NCBI GenBank assembly: GCA_947643295.1
Contig: CANRVM010000057.1
Span: 1 to 7,225, forward strand
DNA from: an uncultured Mycoplasmatota bacterium
Lineage (GTDB): Bacteria; Bacillota_I; Bacilli_A; RF39; UBA660
Reading direction: 5' to 3'
Length of the DNA stretch: 7,225 bases
Shown here: in pieces, positions 1 to 6,153 of the stretch
Layout: each line of letters starts with the position of its first letter
Position numbering within the stretch: position 1 is the stretch's first letter
The notes under the pieces: generated by a model
Databases searched by the model: none
What the model saw: the letters and a program-made list of their open reading frames with translations, nothing else
What the model was told of the DNA's origin: nothing
Program-made: the position numbers and the translations under genes

Positions 1-837
1 AAGTAATAGGATAATAATAAGTGAAATTCCTATGATACCTGCTACTAAAGTCTTAGAAAGTGTCTCATCTCCAAAAGATGCTCCTACTGTTTTGGATGAT
101 AATTCCGTCACTTTTGATGGTAAAGACCCACTATTAATTAGATCTACTAAATTTTCTACTTCTTCTTCTGTAAAGTTTCCTTGGATAATAACATCACTTG
201 CAAACCCCTCACTAACCGTTGCGGCACTTAAACAATTAGAACTTTCACTACCACAGGTAGCAGAATCTTTTTGATAACTATTCGTACCATCGACATAATC
301 TAACCAAATCACCATTAATTTATCTTGTTTTTTTGATAGGCGATTCGTTACATCATAGAATTTATCTTTATCTTTTACTTCTAAGGACACAGCAGGATTA
401 CCACCAGCATCAGCTCCTACTTTAGCGCGTTTTAAAACATCACTTGTCATGAGTAATTTATCACTAGTATCTCGAAAAGATAATGTAGCAACGGTAGATA
501 ATTGCTTTCTAGCTGTTTCTTTATCAGTAACTCCAGCTAGCTTTACTCTTATCTTATCAACACCCTCTAAAATAATTTCAGGCTCACTTACCCCTAAAGA
601 ATCAATTCTTTTACTTAATGTTTTATAAGTTGACGTTAATTTCTCTTTTGTCATTTTAGAACCATCGATACTCTCAACTTGATATAAAACTTCAAACCCA
701 CCTTGCAAATCTAATCCAAAATTTAGATTTTTAAATATTGGAATAAAACTAAAACAAATTCCTACAACAAATAAAAATAGGATAATTGTTGTAGAAATAA
801 CTTTACTTTTCTTTCTTTTTTTATTATCTTTTTTCAT
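1..837 (-). CDS. secD: Protein translocase subunit SecD, N-terminal part (cut by window edge)
   Basis: SecD is the membrane subunit that works with SecF and SecYEG to complete protein export, using the proton-motive force. I translated 279 residues from the ATG at 835-837 to the left edge, where the frame is still open. After a very basic N-terminus (about residues 2-12, mostly Lys/Arg) comes a first membrane segment (about 13-35), then the SecD signature FGLDLQGG (residues 40-47), a long extracytoplasmic domain, the stretch GNFTEEE (220-226), and the start of a second membrane segment (about 264-279). This is the family's order. Because the C-terminus is missing, I cannot tell whether this is separate SecD or a SecDF fusion. 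The gene begins 8 bases after the ComN homolog, matching the comN-secDF pairing known in Bacillus subtilis, and is probably cotranscribed with it. Cys195 and Cys202 lie in the extracytoplasmic part. Family assignment is firm. Confidence 0.95.
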   Translation of the reverse strand, partial: MKKDNKKRKKSKVISTTIILFLFVVGICFSFIPIFKNLNFGLDLQGGFEVLYQVESIDGSKMTKEKLTSTYKTLSKRIDSLGVSEPEIILEGVDKIRVKLAGVTDKETARKQLSTVATLSFRDTSDKLLMTSDVLKRAKVGADAGGNPAVSLEVKDKDKFYDVTNRLSKKQDKLMVIWLDYVDGTNSYQKDSATCGSESSNCLSAATVSEGFASDVIIQGNFTEEEVENLVDLINSGSLPSKVTELSSKTVGASFGDETLSKTLVAGIIGISLIIILLL

Positions 838-841
838 AATA

Positions 842-847
842 CACCTC
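842..847 (-). promoter_or_regulatory. secD ribosome binding site overlapping the comN stop codon
   Basis: On the minus strand this reads GAGGTG, a few bases before the secD ATG. Its last two bases in plus-strand order (846-847) are part of the TGA stop of the upstream ComN gene (846-848). Ribosomes ending on comN therefore sit on the secD initiation region, which suggests translational coupling. No separate promoter fits between the two genes. Confidence 0.8.
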
Positions 848-1088
848 AACTTCTTTCTATCACGAAATTATTTAAACAATGGTTATCTGCATGGAGAATA
901 TCACTAACAATATCAGATAGCATTAAATTCTTTGCCTTTGACCATTTTTCTCTGCTTAAATAATCCCAAATATCTCTTTCTGTAATATTTTTATATTGTA
1001 GTCTTCTTAACTCTTGTCTTTTTGCACTAAGAGCAGGTCTTACTCGTTTATATAAATCCTCTTTCGTCTTAAAAGCTTCTATTCGCAT
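846..1088 (-). CDS. comN: ComN-type post-transcriptional regulator
   Basis: This small cytoplasmic protein of 80 residues resembles the ComN (YrzD) family, known in B. subtilis as a post-transcriptional regulator of the comE competence operon and encoded next to secDF. The features I recognise are a helix with VRPALSAKRQEL (about 16-27), then ITERDIWDYLSREKW (35-49), then LSDIVSDIL (57-65). The order and length fit the family, and the adjoining secD supports the call. There is no membrane segment or signal peptide. The start is ambiguous: GTG at 1089-1091 directly precedes ATG at 1086-1088, and the purine run AGAGAAAAGG lies almost against both. I prefer the ATG. The gene has its own promoter and is probably the first gene of a comN-secD operon. 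Whether it acts on competence genes here cannot be seen; the family is not restricted to competent species. Confidence 0.85.
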   Translation of the reverse strand: MRIEAFKTKEDLYKRVRPALSAKRQELRRLQYKNITERDIWDYLSREKWSKAKNLMLSDIVSDILHADNHCLNNFVIERS

Positions 1089-1111
1089 CACCTTTTCTCT
1101 AAACTATTTCT

Positions 1112-1140
1112 ATTATACCGAAAATTGGAGCTTTTGGAAA
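1112..1140 (-). promoter_or_regulatory. Predicted sigma-A promoter for comN-secD
   Basis: On the minus strand, the -10 box TATAAT (1112-1117) matches consensus perfectly. It is preceded by a 17-bp spacer and the -35 candidate TTTCCA (1135-1140, 4 of 6 matches). Transcription would start near 1105, giving a leader of about 15 nt. The strong -10 makes this likely; the -35 is only fair. Confidence 0.65.
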
Positions 1141-1148
1141 GAAAAAGA

Positions 1149-2039
1149 TTATTCTTTTTTCGCTCTTGGAAAATTATGATAGTAGACATCTTTTAATCGA
1201 TCAGTAGATACATGAGTATAAACCTGTGTTGCACTGATACTTTCATGACCTAATAATTTTTGAACCGTAAGTAAATCACATCCTTCGTTCAAAAGATGAG
1301 TAGCAAAAGAATGTCTAATCATATGGGGAGAAATATTTTTCTTTACTGATGTTTTCTTTATTAATTCTGATAAGATATACCGGACTCCTCGTTCTGTTAA
1401 TTGTCCCCCATTTTGATTTAGAAATAAATAATTATGATTCATTTTATTTAAAAAACTATGTCCATCTTCTAAATACTTTTCTAAAATATCTTGGCAATAT
1501 TCTCCATATGTGACTATTCTTTCTTTATTTCCTTTCCCTAAAATAACGATTTCTCTTTTCTTTCTGTCGATATCCAATATCTTAATATTAACAAGCTCTC
1601 CTACTCGAACGCCTGTTGCATATAACATTTCTAATATTAATAAATCTCTTTGTCCTTTTGGCGTTTTAGAATTAGGAGCTTTAAACAATTCCTCCAATTC
1701 ATTATATTCAAAGTATCTTGGCAATTTCTTTTCTTTTTTTGGACCATTTAACAATAAAAAAACATTATTCTCTACATAGTGATTGACCGATAAATATTTA
1801 TAAAACCCTCTCAAAGAACTTAGCTTACGATCCATAGTAGCATTTGAATCCTTACATTGTTCTTTTAAATACATTAAGTAAAATCTTGTATCTTGATAGG
1901 TAATTTTTAGATAATTTATGCCCTCTTTTTCACAATGATTTATAAATTCTTGAATATCATTATGATAATTTTTAACTGTATATAACGAATATGCTTTTTG
2001 ATAAGTTAAATATTCCAAATATTTCTCAAGATAATTCAT
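1149..2039 (-). CDS. xerC: Tyrosine recombinase, XerC type
   Basis: This is a site-specific tyrosine recombinase of 296 residues, the usual Xer length. Xer proteins act as a XerC/XerD pair at the dif site to resolve chromosome dimers before cell division. An N-terminal SAM-like DNA-binding domain (about 1-90) precedes the catalytic domain. All active-site residues are present: Arg145 in ATGVRVGEL, Lys169 in LGKGNKER, His239 and Arg242 in HMIRHSFATHLL, His265 in LLGHESI, and the nucleophile Tyr274 in TQVYTHVS. XerC is preferred over XerD or a phage integrase because the gene lies close to topA, as codV (xerC) does in B. subtilis, and no mobile-element genes adjoin it. It has its own promoter and a good ribosome binding site (AAGGTGGTGA). 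The Xer call is firm; C versus D rests on position. Confidence 0.9.
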   Translation of the reverse strand: MNYLEKYLEYLTYQKAYSLYTVKNYHNDIQEFINHCEKEGINYLKITYQDTRFYLMYLKEQCKDSNATMDRKLSSLRGFYKYLSVNHYVENNVFLLLNGPKKEKKLPRYFEYNELEELFKAPNSKTPKGQRDLLILEMLYATGVRVGELVNIKILDIDRKKREIVILGKGNKERIVTYGEYCQDILEKYLEDGHSFLNKMNHNYLFLNQNGGQLTERGVRYILSELIKKTSVKKNISPHMIRHSFATHLLNEGCDLLTVQKLLGHESISATQVYTHVSTDRLKDVYYHNFPRAKKE

Positions 2040-2063
2040 AAAATCACCACCTTATCTAGCTAT

Positions 2064-2092
2064 AGTATACCATGTGTAAGCAAGACAATCAA
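2064..2092 (-). promoter_or_regulatory. Predicted sigma-A promoter for xerC
   Basis: On the minus strand, the -35 box TTGATT (2087-2092) is followed by a 17-bp spacer and the extended -10 box TGGTATACT, whose hexamer TATACT is at 2064-2069. The predicted start is near 2057, leaving a leader of about 18 nt. It lies directly downstream of a terminator-like hairpin, so xerC is probably transcribed independently of the gene before it. Confidence 0.75.
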
Positions 2093-2093
2093 G

Positions 2094-2122
2094 AAAACAA
2101 AAAAACAAGATAAATCCTGTTT
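2094..2122 (-). terminator. Intrinsic terminator after the 361-residue gene
   Basis: On the minus strand, AAACAGGA and TCTTGTTT form an 8-bp stem with one G-U pair around the loop TTTA (2103-2122). A T-rich tract broken by one G follows (to about 2094). The hairpin starts about ten bases past the stop codon at 2132. The stem is AT-rich, so efficiency may be moderate. Confidence 0.65.
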
Positions 2123-2131
2123 CCTTTTCTA

Positions 2132-3217
2132 TTAGAATTTCTTCTGTTTTACAATGCCCAACTTTTCAGTATCCGAAAGATATGTACCATATAACTGATC
2201 CGCATCCAATTGTTCCATAACAGCAGGAATACCACCTTCTCTTAGTAACTCTCTGATTTTCTCATACTCAACAAAATTAGGTTCTTTTACCATTATTGGA
2301 TTTTCTAAAGAGATATAATATTCTTCTAATGCTTTTCTATCTAACACTCCATTGCGTACTTCTTTTTGTAATCTAACCTCTGTAATAAGTGGAGATACAA
2401 TCATCCGATTTTCTATGCTACTATCTTTTTTTCTACTTTTTTCTAACACTTCCAAGTATTTATCTTCAAATGCTATCATCATTCTTAAATTTCTATAATC
2501 CCTTCTAAAATAGAGATTAATTTCTTTTTCTAATTCTTTTAATTCTTCTTGTAGGTTTAACATAGGAAGCTTTTTTTCTTTTCTATATTTCAATAATTCA
2601 TATTTACCTACATAATCTATTAATAATGTTTTGATTCCTTTTTCTAAAATCTTGTATCGTGCCTCTCCGTTTATTTCTCCTATAAATTTTTTTATATCAC
2701 TCTTTACTAATTTTTTTAATGTCTTTTTATCTTTAGAGGATACGTCATCCCCTAAAGAATCGGGGGATAGTAAATATCTTCTAGATACTTCATTTCTTGC
2801 AAGTCTTTTTACAAAATCAACAAAATCTCTAAGAAGAATATCATTTGCTAAAAGTACTTTTTCTTTTGTTAATTCCTTTTTTCTCCTAATCTCACTTGCT
2901 TTTATATAAATTAATCGATCATTATAAATAACAGGAGAGCTGGATAAGATATTATCCTTATGATAAATAATAAGGATATTATTTTTTGGAGACTCTTTTA
3001 TATAAGTCTCTCCATATTTTAAAAGATCACCTAAAAATGCTTGTTCATCTTCATATCGTGAAGTTAACATATCTAACTCCTCTATTTTAAAATCAGTAAC
3101 GCCAGTTTTATTATTGATATTAAATGCTAAAGGATAGCATCTTTTTATATTACTTCCTCCTTGATTTTTCAAAAATTGATAAACATTAATTTTACTGTCA
3201 AGCCACATACTATACAT
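2132..3217 (-). CDS. Hypothetical protein, 361 residues, between topA and xerC
   Basis: I do not recognise this protein. It is a soluble-looking, highly charged, Lys/Glu-rich chain with no signal peptide or membrane segment. The N-terminal part (about 1-110) looks like a mixed alpha/beta fold, with a beta-like stretch NILIIYHKDNIL (80-91) and PVIYNDRLIYIKASEI (95-110). The rest appears mostly helical, with a strongly charged stretch around 222-262 (LQEELKELEKEINLYFRRDY region) that could form a coiled coil. I see no nucleotide-binding or catalytic motif. The ATG at 3215-3217 has a good ribosome binding site (AGAGGAG, 8 bases upstream), and an in-frame stop lies just before it, so the start is secure. 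It sits where B. subtilis carries trmFO, between topA and xerC, but shows no resemblance to TrmFO, which is a flavoprotein with an N-terminal dinucleotide-binding motif. It has its own terminator and an unusually long leader. The gene is real; its function is unknown. Confidence 0.85.
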   Translation of the reverse strand: MYSMWLDSKINVYQFLKNQGGSNIKRCYPLAFNINNKTGVTDFKIEELDMLTSRYEDEQAFLGDLLKYGETYIKESPKNNILIIYHKDNILSSSPVIYNDRLIYIKASEIRRKKELTKEKVLLANDILLRDFVDFVKRLARNEVSRRYLLSPDSLGDDVSSKDKKTLKKLVKSDIKKFIGEINGEARYKILEKGIKTLLIDYVGKYELLKYRKEKKLPMLNLQEELKELEKEINLYFRRDYRNLRMMIAFEDKYLEVLEKSRKKDSSIENRMIVSPLITEVRLQKEVRNGVLDRKALEEYYISLENPIMVKEPNFVEYEKIRELLREGGIPAVMEQLDADQLYGTYLSDTEKLGIVKQKKF

Positions 3218-3324
3218 CTTTCTATCTCCTCTTTATTTTATGTTTTTTTCTCTTCCCAATTTATTTAGGTTTTCAAAACTCCCCTTTGATATATCGTGAA
3301 CAGAATCACTTTCTATAATTTATT

Positions 3325-3354
3325 ATAATATAACAAATCTTAAAAAAAAAGCAA
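3325..3354 (-). promoter_or_regulatory. Weak candidate promoter for the 361-residue gene
   Basis: On the minus strand, TTGCTT (3349-3354), an 18-bp spacer and TATTAT (3325-3330) form a poor-to-fair sigma-A promoter. An overlapping TATAAT at 3322-3327 has no usable -35. The region overlaps the hairpin proposed to end topA. If used, the leader would be about 100 nt, much longer than for the other genes here. Confidence 0.35.
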
Positions 3355-3367
3355 AAATTTTTTTGCT
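3342..3367 (-). terminator. Possible intrinsic terminator downstream of topA
   Basis: On the minus strand, AGCAAAA and TTTTGCT form a 7-bp stem around a 4-base loop (3350-3367), followed by nine T residues including the stem edge. The stem has only two G-C pairs, so it is weak, but the long T tract and its place about 100 nt after the topA stop fit a terminator. Confidence 0.5.
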
Positions 3368-3466
3368 CATTCTTGTTATCATCTATCCTTATAAAACTTC
3401 TATTTTAATAGGTAGAAATACCATTTTTAAATTAAAAGTCGATATGTCATCTTATATACTATTTTC

Positions 3467-5497
3467 TTATTTTTCCTCTTTTTGATACTCGCATTCACTA
3501 CATTTAATATGACCATTTTTTTCTACTAAGAACTTACCACATTCTGGGCATTTTTCTTCTAGTGGTTTATCCCAAGATGCAAATTTACATTTGGGATAGT
3601 GATTACATCCATAAAAGATTTTGCCCCTTTTCGTTTTTCTTTCAATTATTTTGCCATCACATAGCGGACAATCCATGACTTCCACTTCTTGTTTTTCTTC
3701 CTTTTTAATATATTTACATTCTGGATAATTACTACAAGCAACAAATTCTCCATAACGTCCTTTTCTTATCACCAATGAATTACCACACTCGGGACATTTC
3801 TCACCTGTTTCAATAGGAGATTTCTTCTCCATACCAGAAAAAGCATCCACAACTCTAGGTTCAAAAAGTTTATAAAATTCATCCAGTACTTTATTCCAAA
3901 TTAATTCTCCATCTGCAATCTTATCTAAATCAGCTTCCATATCCCTTGTGTATTCTACATTAATTAAATCAGCAAAGAATTCTTGCAGTTTATCTGTTGT
4001 TTCTACTCCGACATCAGTTGGTTTAAATTTCTTATCTTCTAATACAACGTATCCACGTTCTTTAATGGTGTCCATGGTTTTAGCATAAGTAGATGGTCTA
4101 CCAATTCCTAACTCTTCCATCTCCTTTATTAATTTCGCCTCAGAATATCTAGCAGGAGGCTTAGTAAAATGTTGTTCCTTCTCTACTCGATTTGTTGATT
4201 TAATTTCATTTTCCTTAAATTCCGGTAAAATAGTATCTTCGCTAGATTCATAATCAGCATATACTTTTAAATAACCATCAAATATTAATACTTGACCAGT
4301 TGTTTTAAATTTATAATCTTTATTATCCAGAATAACAGTTGTTTGATTTACTTTCGCATCTGCCATCAAAGAAGCTAATGTTCTTTTATAAATTAAACTA
4401 TATAGTTTAAATTCATCATTTGACAAATATTGCTTTATTTTTAATGGCTCTCTCAAAATGCTTGTTGGTCTTATTGCCTCATGTGCATCTTGTACATTCT
4501 CTGTTTTTTTGCTTTTTTTAATATATCCTGTATATTCTTTCCCAAAATTTTCAATAATGTATTGATAGGCAGGTTTCGTAAAATCATCCGATAAACGAAT
4601 AGAGTCTGTTCTCATATAAGTAATAAGTCCAACCGTTTCTGATCCTATATCAACACCTTCATATAACTTTTGTGCAATAGACATTGTCTTCTTTGCAGAG
4701 AATCCTAATTTAGTAGAAGCTTCCTGTTGAAGCGTAGAAGTAATAAAAGGATACTTACTTTTCTTATTTTTTTGTTTTTCTGTAATACTTTCTACTTTAT
4801 AATCACTAGTAATACTTTCTAATACTTTATCACAGTCTTCTTCTGTTTCTAACTTGATATCCTCTTCTTTGTACTGAAACAAGTTAGCATCAAATTCTTC
4901 AAATTTAGAAGTAATTGTCCAATATTCTTCTGGATTAAAAGCTTCTATTTCACGTTCCCTGTCCACAATTAATTTTAAAGCGACACTTTGTACTCTACCA
5001 GCACTTTTAGCGCCTATTTTACTTTGCAATAATTTAGAAAGTCGAAAACCTATAATACGATCTAAAATTCTTCTAGTTTCTTGACTTCTTACTAAATTAT
5101 CATCAATAATTGTGGGACTATTAATTGCATCAATTACCTTATCATGTGTAATCTCATGAAATAAAACCCTTTTATATTGAGTATCTTTTATATCCAAAGC
5201 ATCTTTTAAATGCCATGCGATAGCCTCCCCCTCACGATCAGGATCGGATGCTAGATAAACGATATCACTATCTTTTACTTCTTTTTTTAACTCAGTGATA
5301 ATTTTTTTCTTCCCTGATATCGGAACATAATTTGGCTTAAATCCATCTTCAATATCAACCCCAAGTCCAAATTTACCTGAGGTTGCTAAATCTCTAATGT
5401 GTCCTTTTGAAGAAACAACCTTATAATCTTTTCCTAAGTATTTTTCAATTGTCCTACTTTTGGATGGACTTTCCACTATTACTAGATGCTTGCTCAT
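3467..5497 (-). CDS. topA: DNA topoisomerase I (type IA), TopA
   Basis: This enzyme relaxes negative supercoils by cutting one strand through a 5'-phosphotyrosine. From the ATG at 5495-5497 the protein has 676 residues, normal for the family in Bacillota. The Toprim domain holds Glu9 (IVESPSK) and Asp85, Asp87 and Glu89 (DPDREGEA). The catalytic tyrosine is Tyr294 in TVGLITYMRTDS, with Arg296 beside it. Further signatures are QDAHEAIRPT (336-345) and GIGRPSTYA (464-472). Three C-terminal four-cysteine zinc ribbons follow: Cys568/571/588/594, Cys610/613/631/637 and Cys650/653/666/669. An in-frame ATG seven codons upstream (5516-5518) is rejected: it lies in the promoter -10 box and has no ribosome binding site, whereas GAGGAG stands 7 bases before the chosen ATG, and known TopA proteins begin close to this MSKHLVIVESPSK. 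It is probably a single-gene transcript from a strong promoter. Confidence 0.98.
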   Translation of the reverse strand: MSKHLVIVESPSKSRTIEKYLGKDYKVVSSKGHIRDLATSGKFGLGVDIEDGFKPNYVPISGKKKIITELKKEVKDSDIVYLASDPDREGEAIAWHLKDALDIKDTQYKRVLFHEITHDKVIDAINSPTIIDDNLVRSQETRRILDRIIGFRLSKLLQSKIGAKSAGRVQSVALKLIVDREREIEAFNPEEYWTITSKFEEFDANLFQYKEEDIKLETEEDCDKVLESITSDYKVESITEKQKNKKSKYPFITSTLQQEASTKLGFSAKKTMSIAQKLYEGVDIGSETVGLITYMRTDSIRLSDDFTKPAYQYIIENFGKEYTGYIKKSKKTENVQDAHEAIRPTSILREPLKIKQYLSNDEFKLYSLIYKRTLASLMADAKVNQTTVILDNKDYKFKTTGQVLIFDGYLKVYADYESSEDTILPEFKENEIKSTNRVEKEQHFTKPPARYSEAKLIKEMEELGIGRPSTYAKTMDTIKERGYVVLEDKKFKPTDVGVETTDKLQEFFADLINVEYTRDMEADLDKIADGELIWNKVLDEFYKLFEPRVVDAFSGMEKKSPIETGEKCPECGNSLVIRKGRYGEFVACSNYPECKYIKKEEKQEVEVMDCPLCDGKIIERKTKRGKIFYGCNHYPKCKFASWDKPLEEKCPECGKFLVEKNGHIKCSECEYQKEEK

Positions 5498-5504
5498 ATC
5501 TTCA

Positions 5505-5510
5505 CTCCTC
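5505..5510 (-). promoter_or_regulatory. topA ribosome binding site that fixes the start codon
   Basis: On the minus strand this reads GAGGAG, 7 bases before the ATG at 5495-5497. The alternative ATG at 5516-5518 lies upstream of this site and could not use it, which settles the start. Confidence 0.85.
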
Positions 5511-5517
5511 GTATACA

Positions 5518-5546
5518 TTTATACAAATTTAATCTACATTTGTCAA
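5518..5546 (-). promoter_or_regulatory. Predicted sigma-A promoter for topA
   Basis: On the minus strand, a perfect -35 box TTGACA (5541-5546) is followed by a 17-bp spacer and TATAAA (5518-5523). The start would fall near 5511, immediately before the ribosome binding site, giving a leader of about 14 nt. topA promoters in other bacteria often respond to supercoiling; nothing in this sequence alone proves that here. Confidence 0.85.
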
Positions 5547-5601
5547 TAAAAATTTATTCTTCTTACTTATATTATATTTCCTATTTTACACTTTTCCTAG
5601 C

Positions 5602-5633
5602 AAAAATAAAAAATAAATGCTAAATCAGCACTT
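5602..5633 (-). terminator. Intrinsic terminator overlapping the stop codon of the 145-residue gene
   Basis: On the minus strand, AAGTGCT and AGCATTT form a 7-bp stem with one G-U pair around the loop GATTT (5615-5633). A T-rich tract follows, down to about 5602. The first stem bases are the last two bases of the TAA stop (5632-5634), a very compact arrangement. Confidence 0.7.
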
Positions 5634-6069
5634 ACTTTCTTTTTGCAATTCCTTTTTCTTGCGTACTCATCTTATCTAACATTTTTTCTACAACATCTTT
5701 GTTATAAGATATCTGATAACCAATGTATTCCAAAGCTACATTAAAAGCAGAAATACTTGTTAAAAGTTCACTAGAATCATAGGTAGTAGCTTCTAAAGCA
5801 TCAATATAAACCATACTACCTGTTTTTCCATTCTGATATAATGGTTCTAGTAGATGATATCCTTCTGATTTTTTCACCTCCGCTACAATAGTATCAGATT
5901 GTTCTTCTAAATTAAACGCCTCTTTCAAACTGTAAAATAATTTTAAGTGTGATTGTTGACTTTCAATACATTTTTTAAATTCAAGTTCTCCTATCACCTT
6001 CTTAGAAGGAACAAGATAACCAACTATCATTTGATTATTGTTTTCATTTACTTTACTTTGATTTTTCAT
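5632..6069 (-). CDS. Hypothetical protein, 145 residues
   Basis: I do not recognise this small, soluble-looking protein. It has no signal peptide or membrane segment. Beta-like stretches include QMIVGYLVP (13-21), TIVAEVKK (60-67) and GSMVYIDALE (84-93). Helical stretches are LKLFYSLKEAFNLEE (42-56) and ELLTSISAFNVALEYIGY (101-118), and the tail is basic (GIAKRK). This suggests a compact alpha/beta domain, with no motif that points to a reaction. The gene is well supported by expression signals: a consensus promoter, the ribosome binding site AAAGGGGGAG 5 bases before the ATG at 6067-6069, and a terminator at its end. It is flanked by the kinase-like gene upstream and topA downstream, each with its own promoter, so a shared function is not implied. 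An internal Met at residue 14 lacks a ribosome binding site and was not chosen. Confidence 0.85.
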   Translation of the reverse strand: MKNQSKVNENNNQMIVGYLVPSKKVIGELEFKKCIESQQSHLKLFYSLKEAFNLEEQSDTIVAEVKKSEGYHLLEPLYQNGKTGSMVYIDALEATTYDSSELLTSISAFNVALEYIGYQISYNKDVVEKMLDKMSTQEKGIAKRK

Positions 6070-6095
6070 ACTTTCTCCCCCTTTAAGTCTGCTAT

Positions 6096-6124
6096 ATTAT
6101 ACCACATTCATGACGTTTTGTCAA
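6096..6124 (-). promoter_or_regulatory. Consensus sigma-A promoter for the 145-residue gene
   Basis: On the minus strand, TTGACA (6119-6124), a 17-bp spacer and TATAAT (6096-6101) match both consensus hexamers perfectly. The -10 also carries the extended TGn element (TGGTATAAT). The predicted start is near 6089, with a leader of about 20 nt. This is the strongest-looking promoter in the window, implying high expression of an uncharacterised protein. Confidence 0.9.
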
Positions 6125-6153
6125 AAAAAAGTATTTTTTCAAAAATGCCTTTT
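6123..6153 (-). terminator. Possible terminator of the kinase-like gene, fused to the next promoter
   Basis: On the minus strand, bases 6142-6153 and 6126-6137 form an AT-rich stem of about 12 positions (one G-U pair, one C/A mismatch) around the loop TGAA, ending in a run of T. The hairpin contains the stop codon of the kinase-like gene (6139-6141), and the T run enters the -35 box of the next promoter. The imperfect stem makes this tentative. Confidence 0.45.

Noticed and set aside
32..274. Plus-strand open frame of 80 codons
   Set aside because: It is antisense to secD, which has clear family motifs; it has no ribosome binding site and is a shadow frame.
1139..1160. AAAAAGA/TCTTTTT hairpin around the xerC stop codon as a terminator
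   Set aside because: The stem has a single G-C pair and the following T tract is short and broken by C, so it is too weak to list.
1510..1779. Plus-strand open frame of 89 codons
   Set aside because: It is antisense to the catalytic domain of xerC, with low-complexity Ser/Phe-rich translation typical of a shadow frame.
2631..2909. Plus-strand open frame of 92 codons
   Set aside because: It is antisense to the 361-residue gene, Phe/Ser-rich, and has no convincing ribosome binding site.
3323..3382. A 19-codon minus-strand frame (MITRMSKKIFAFFLRFVIL) with a nearby AAGGA, resembling a small hydrophobic peptide
   Set aside because: The AAGGA is only 3 bases from the ATG. The frame overlaps the AT-rich terminator-like hairpin, and a frame this short arises easily by chance in such sequence.
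3393..3420. Hairpin TTCTA/TAGAA after topA as the main terminator
   Set aside because: The stem is only 5 bp, the loop is 10 bases and just four T follow; the hairpin at 3342-3367 is a better candidate.
5547..5601. A second TATAAT upstream of the topA promoter
   Set aside because: The hexamer at the right distance (TAGGAA) is a poor -35, and the strong promoter at 5518-5546 explains topA expression.
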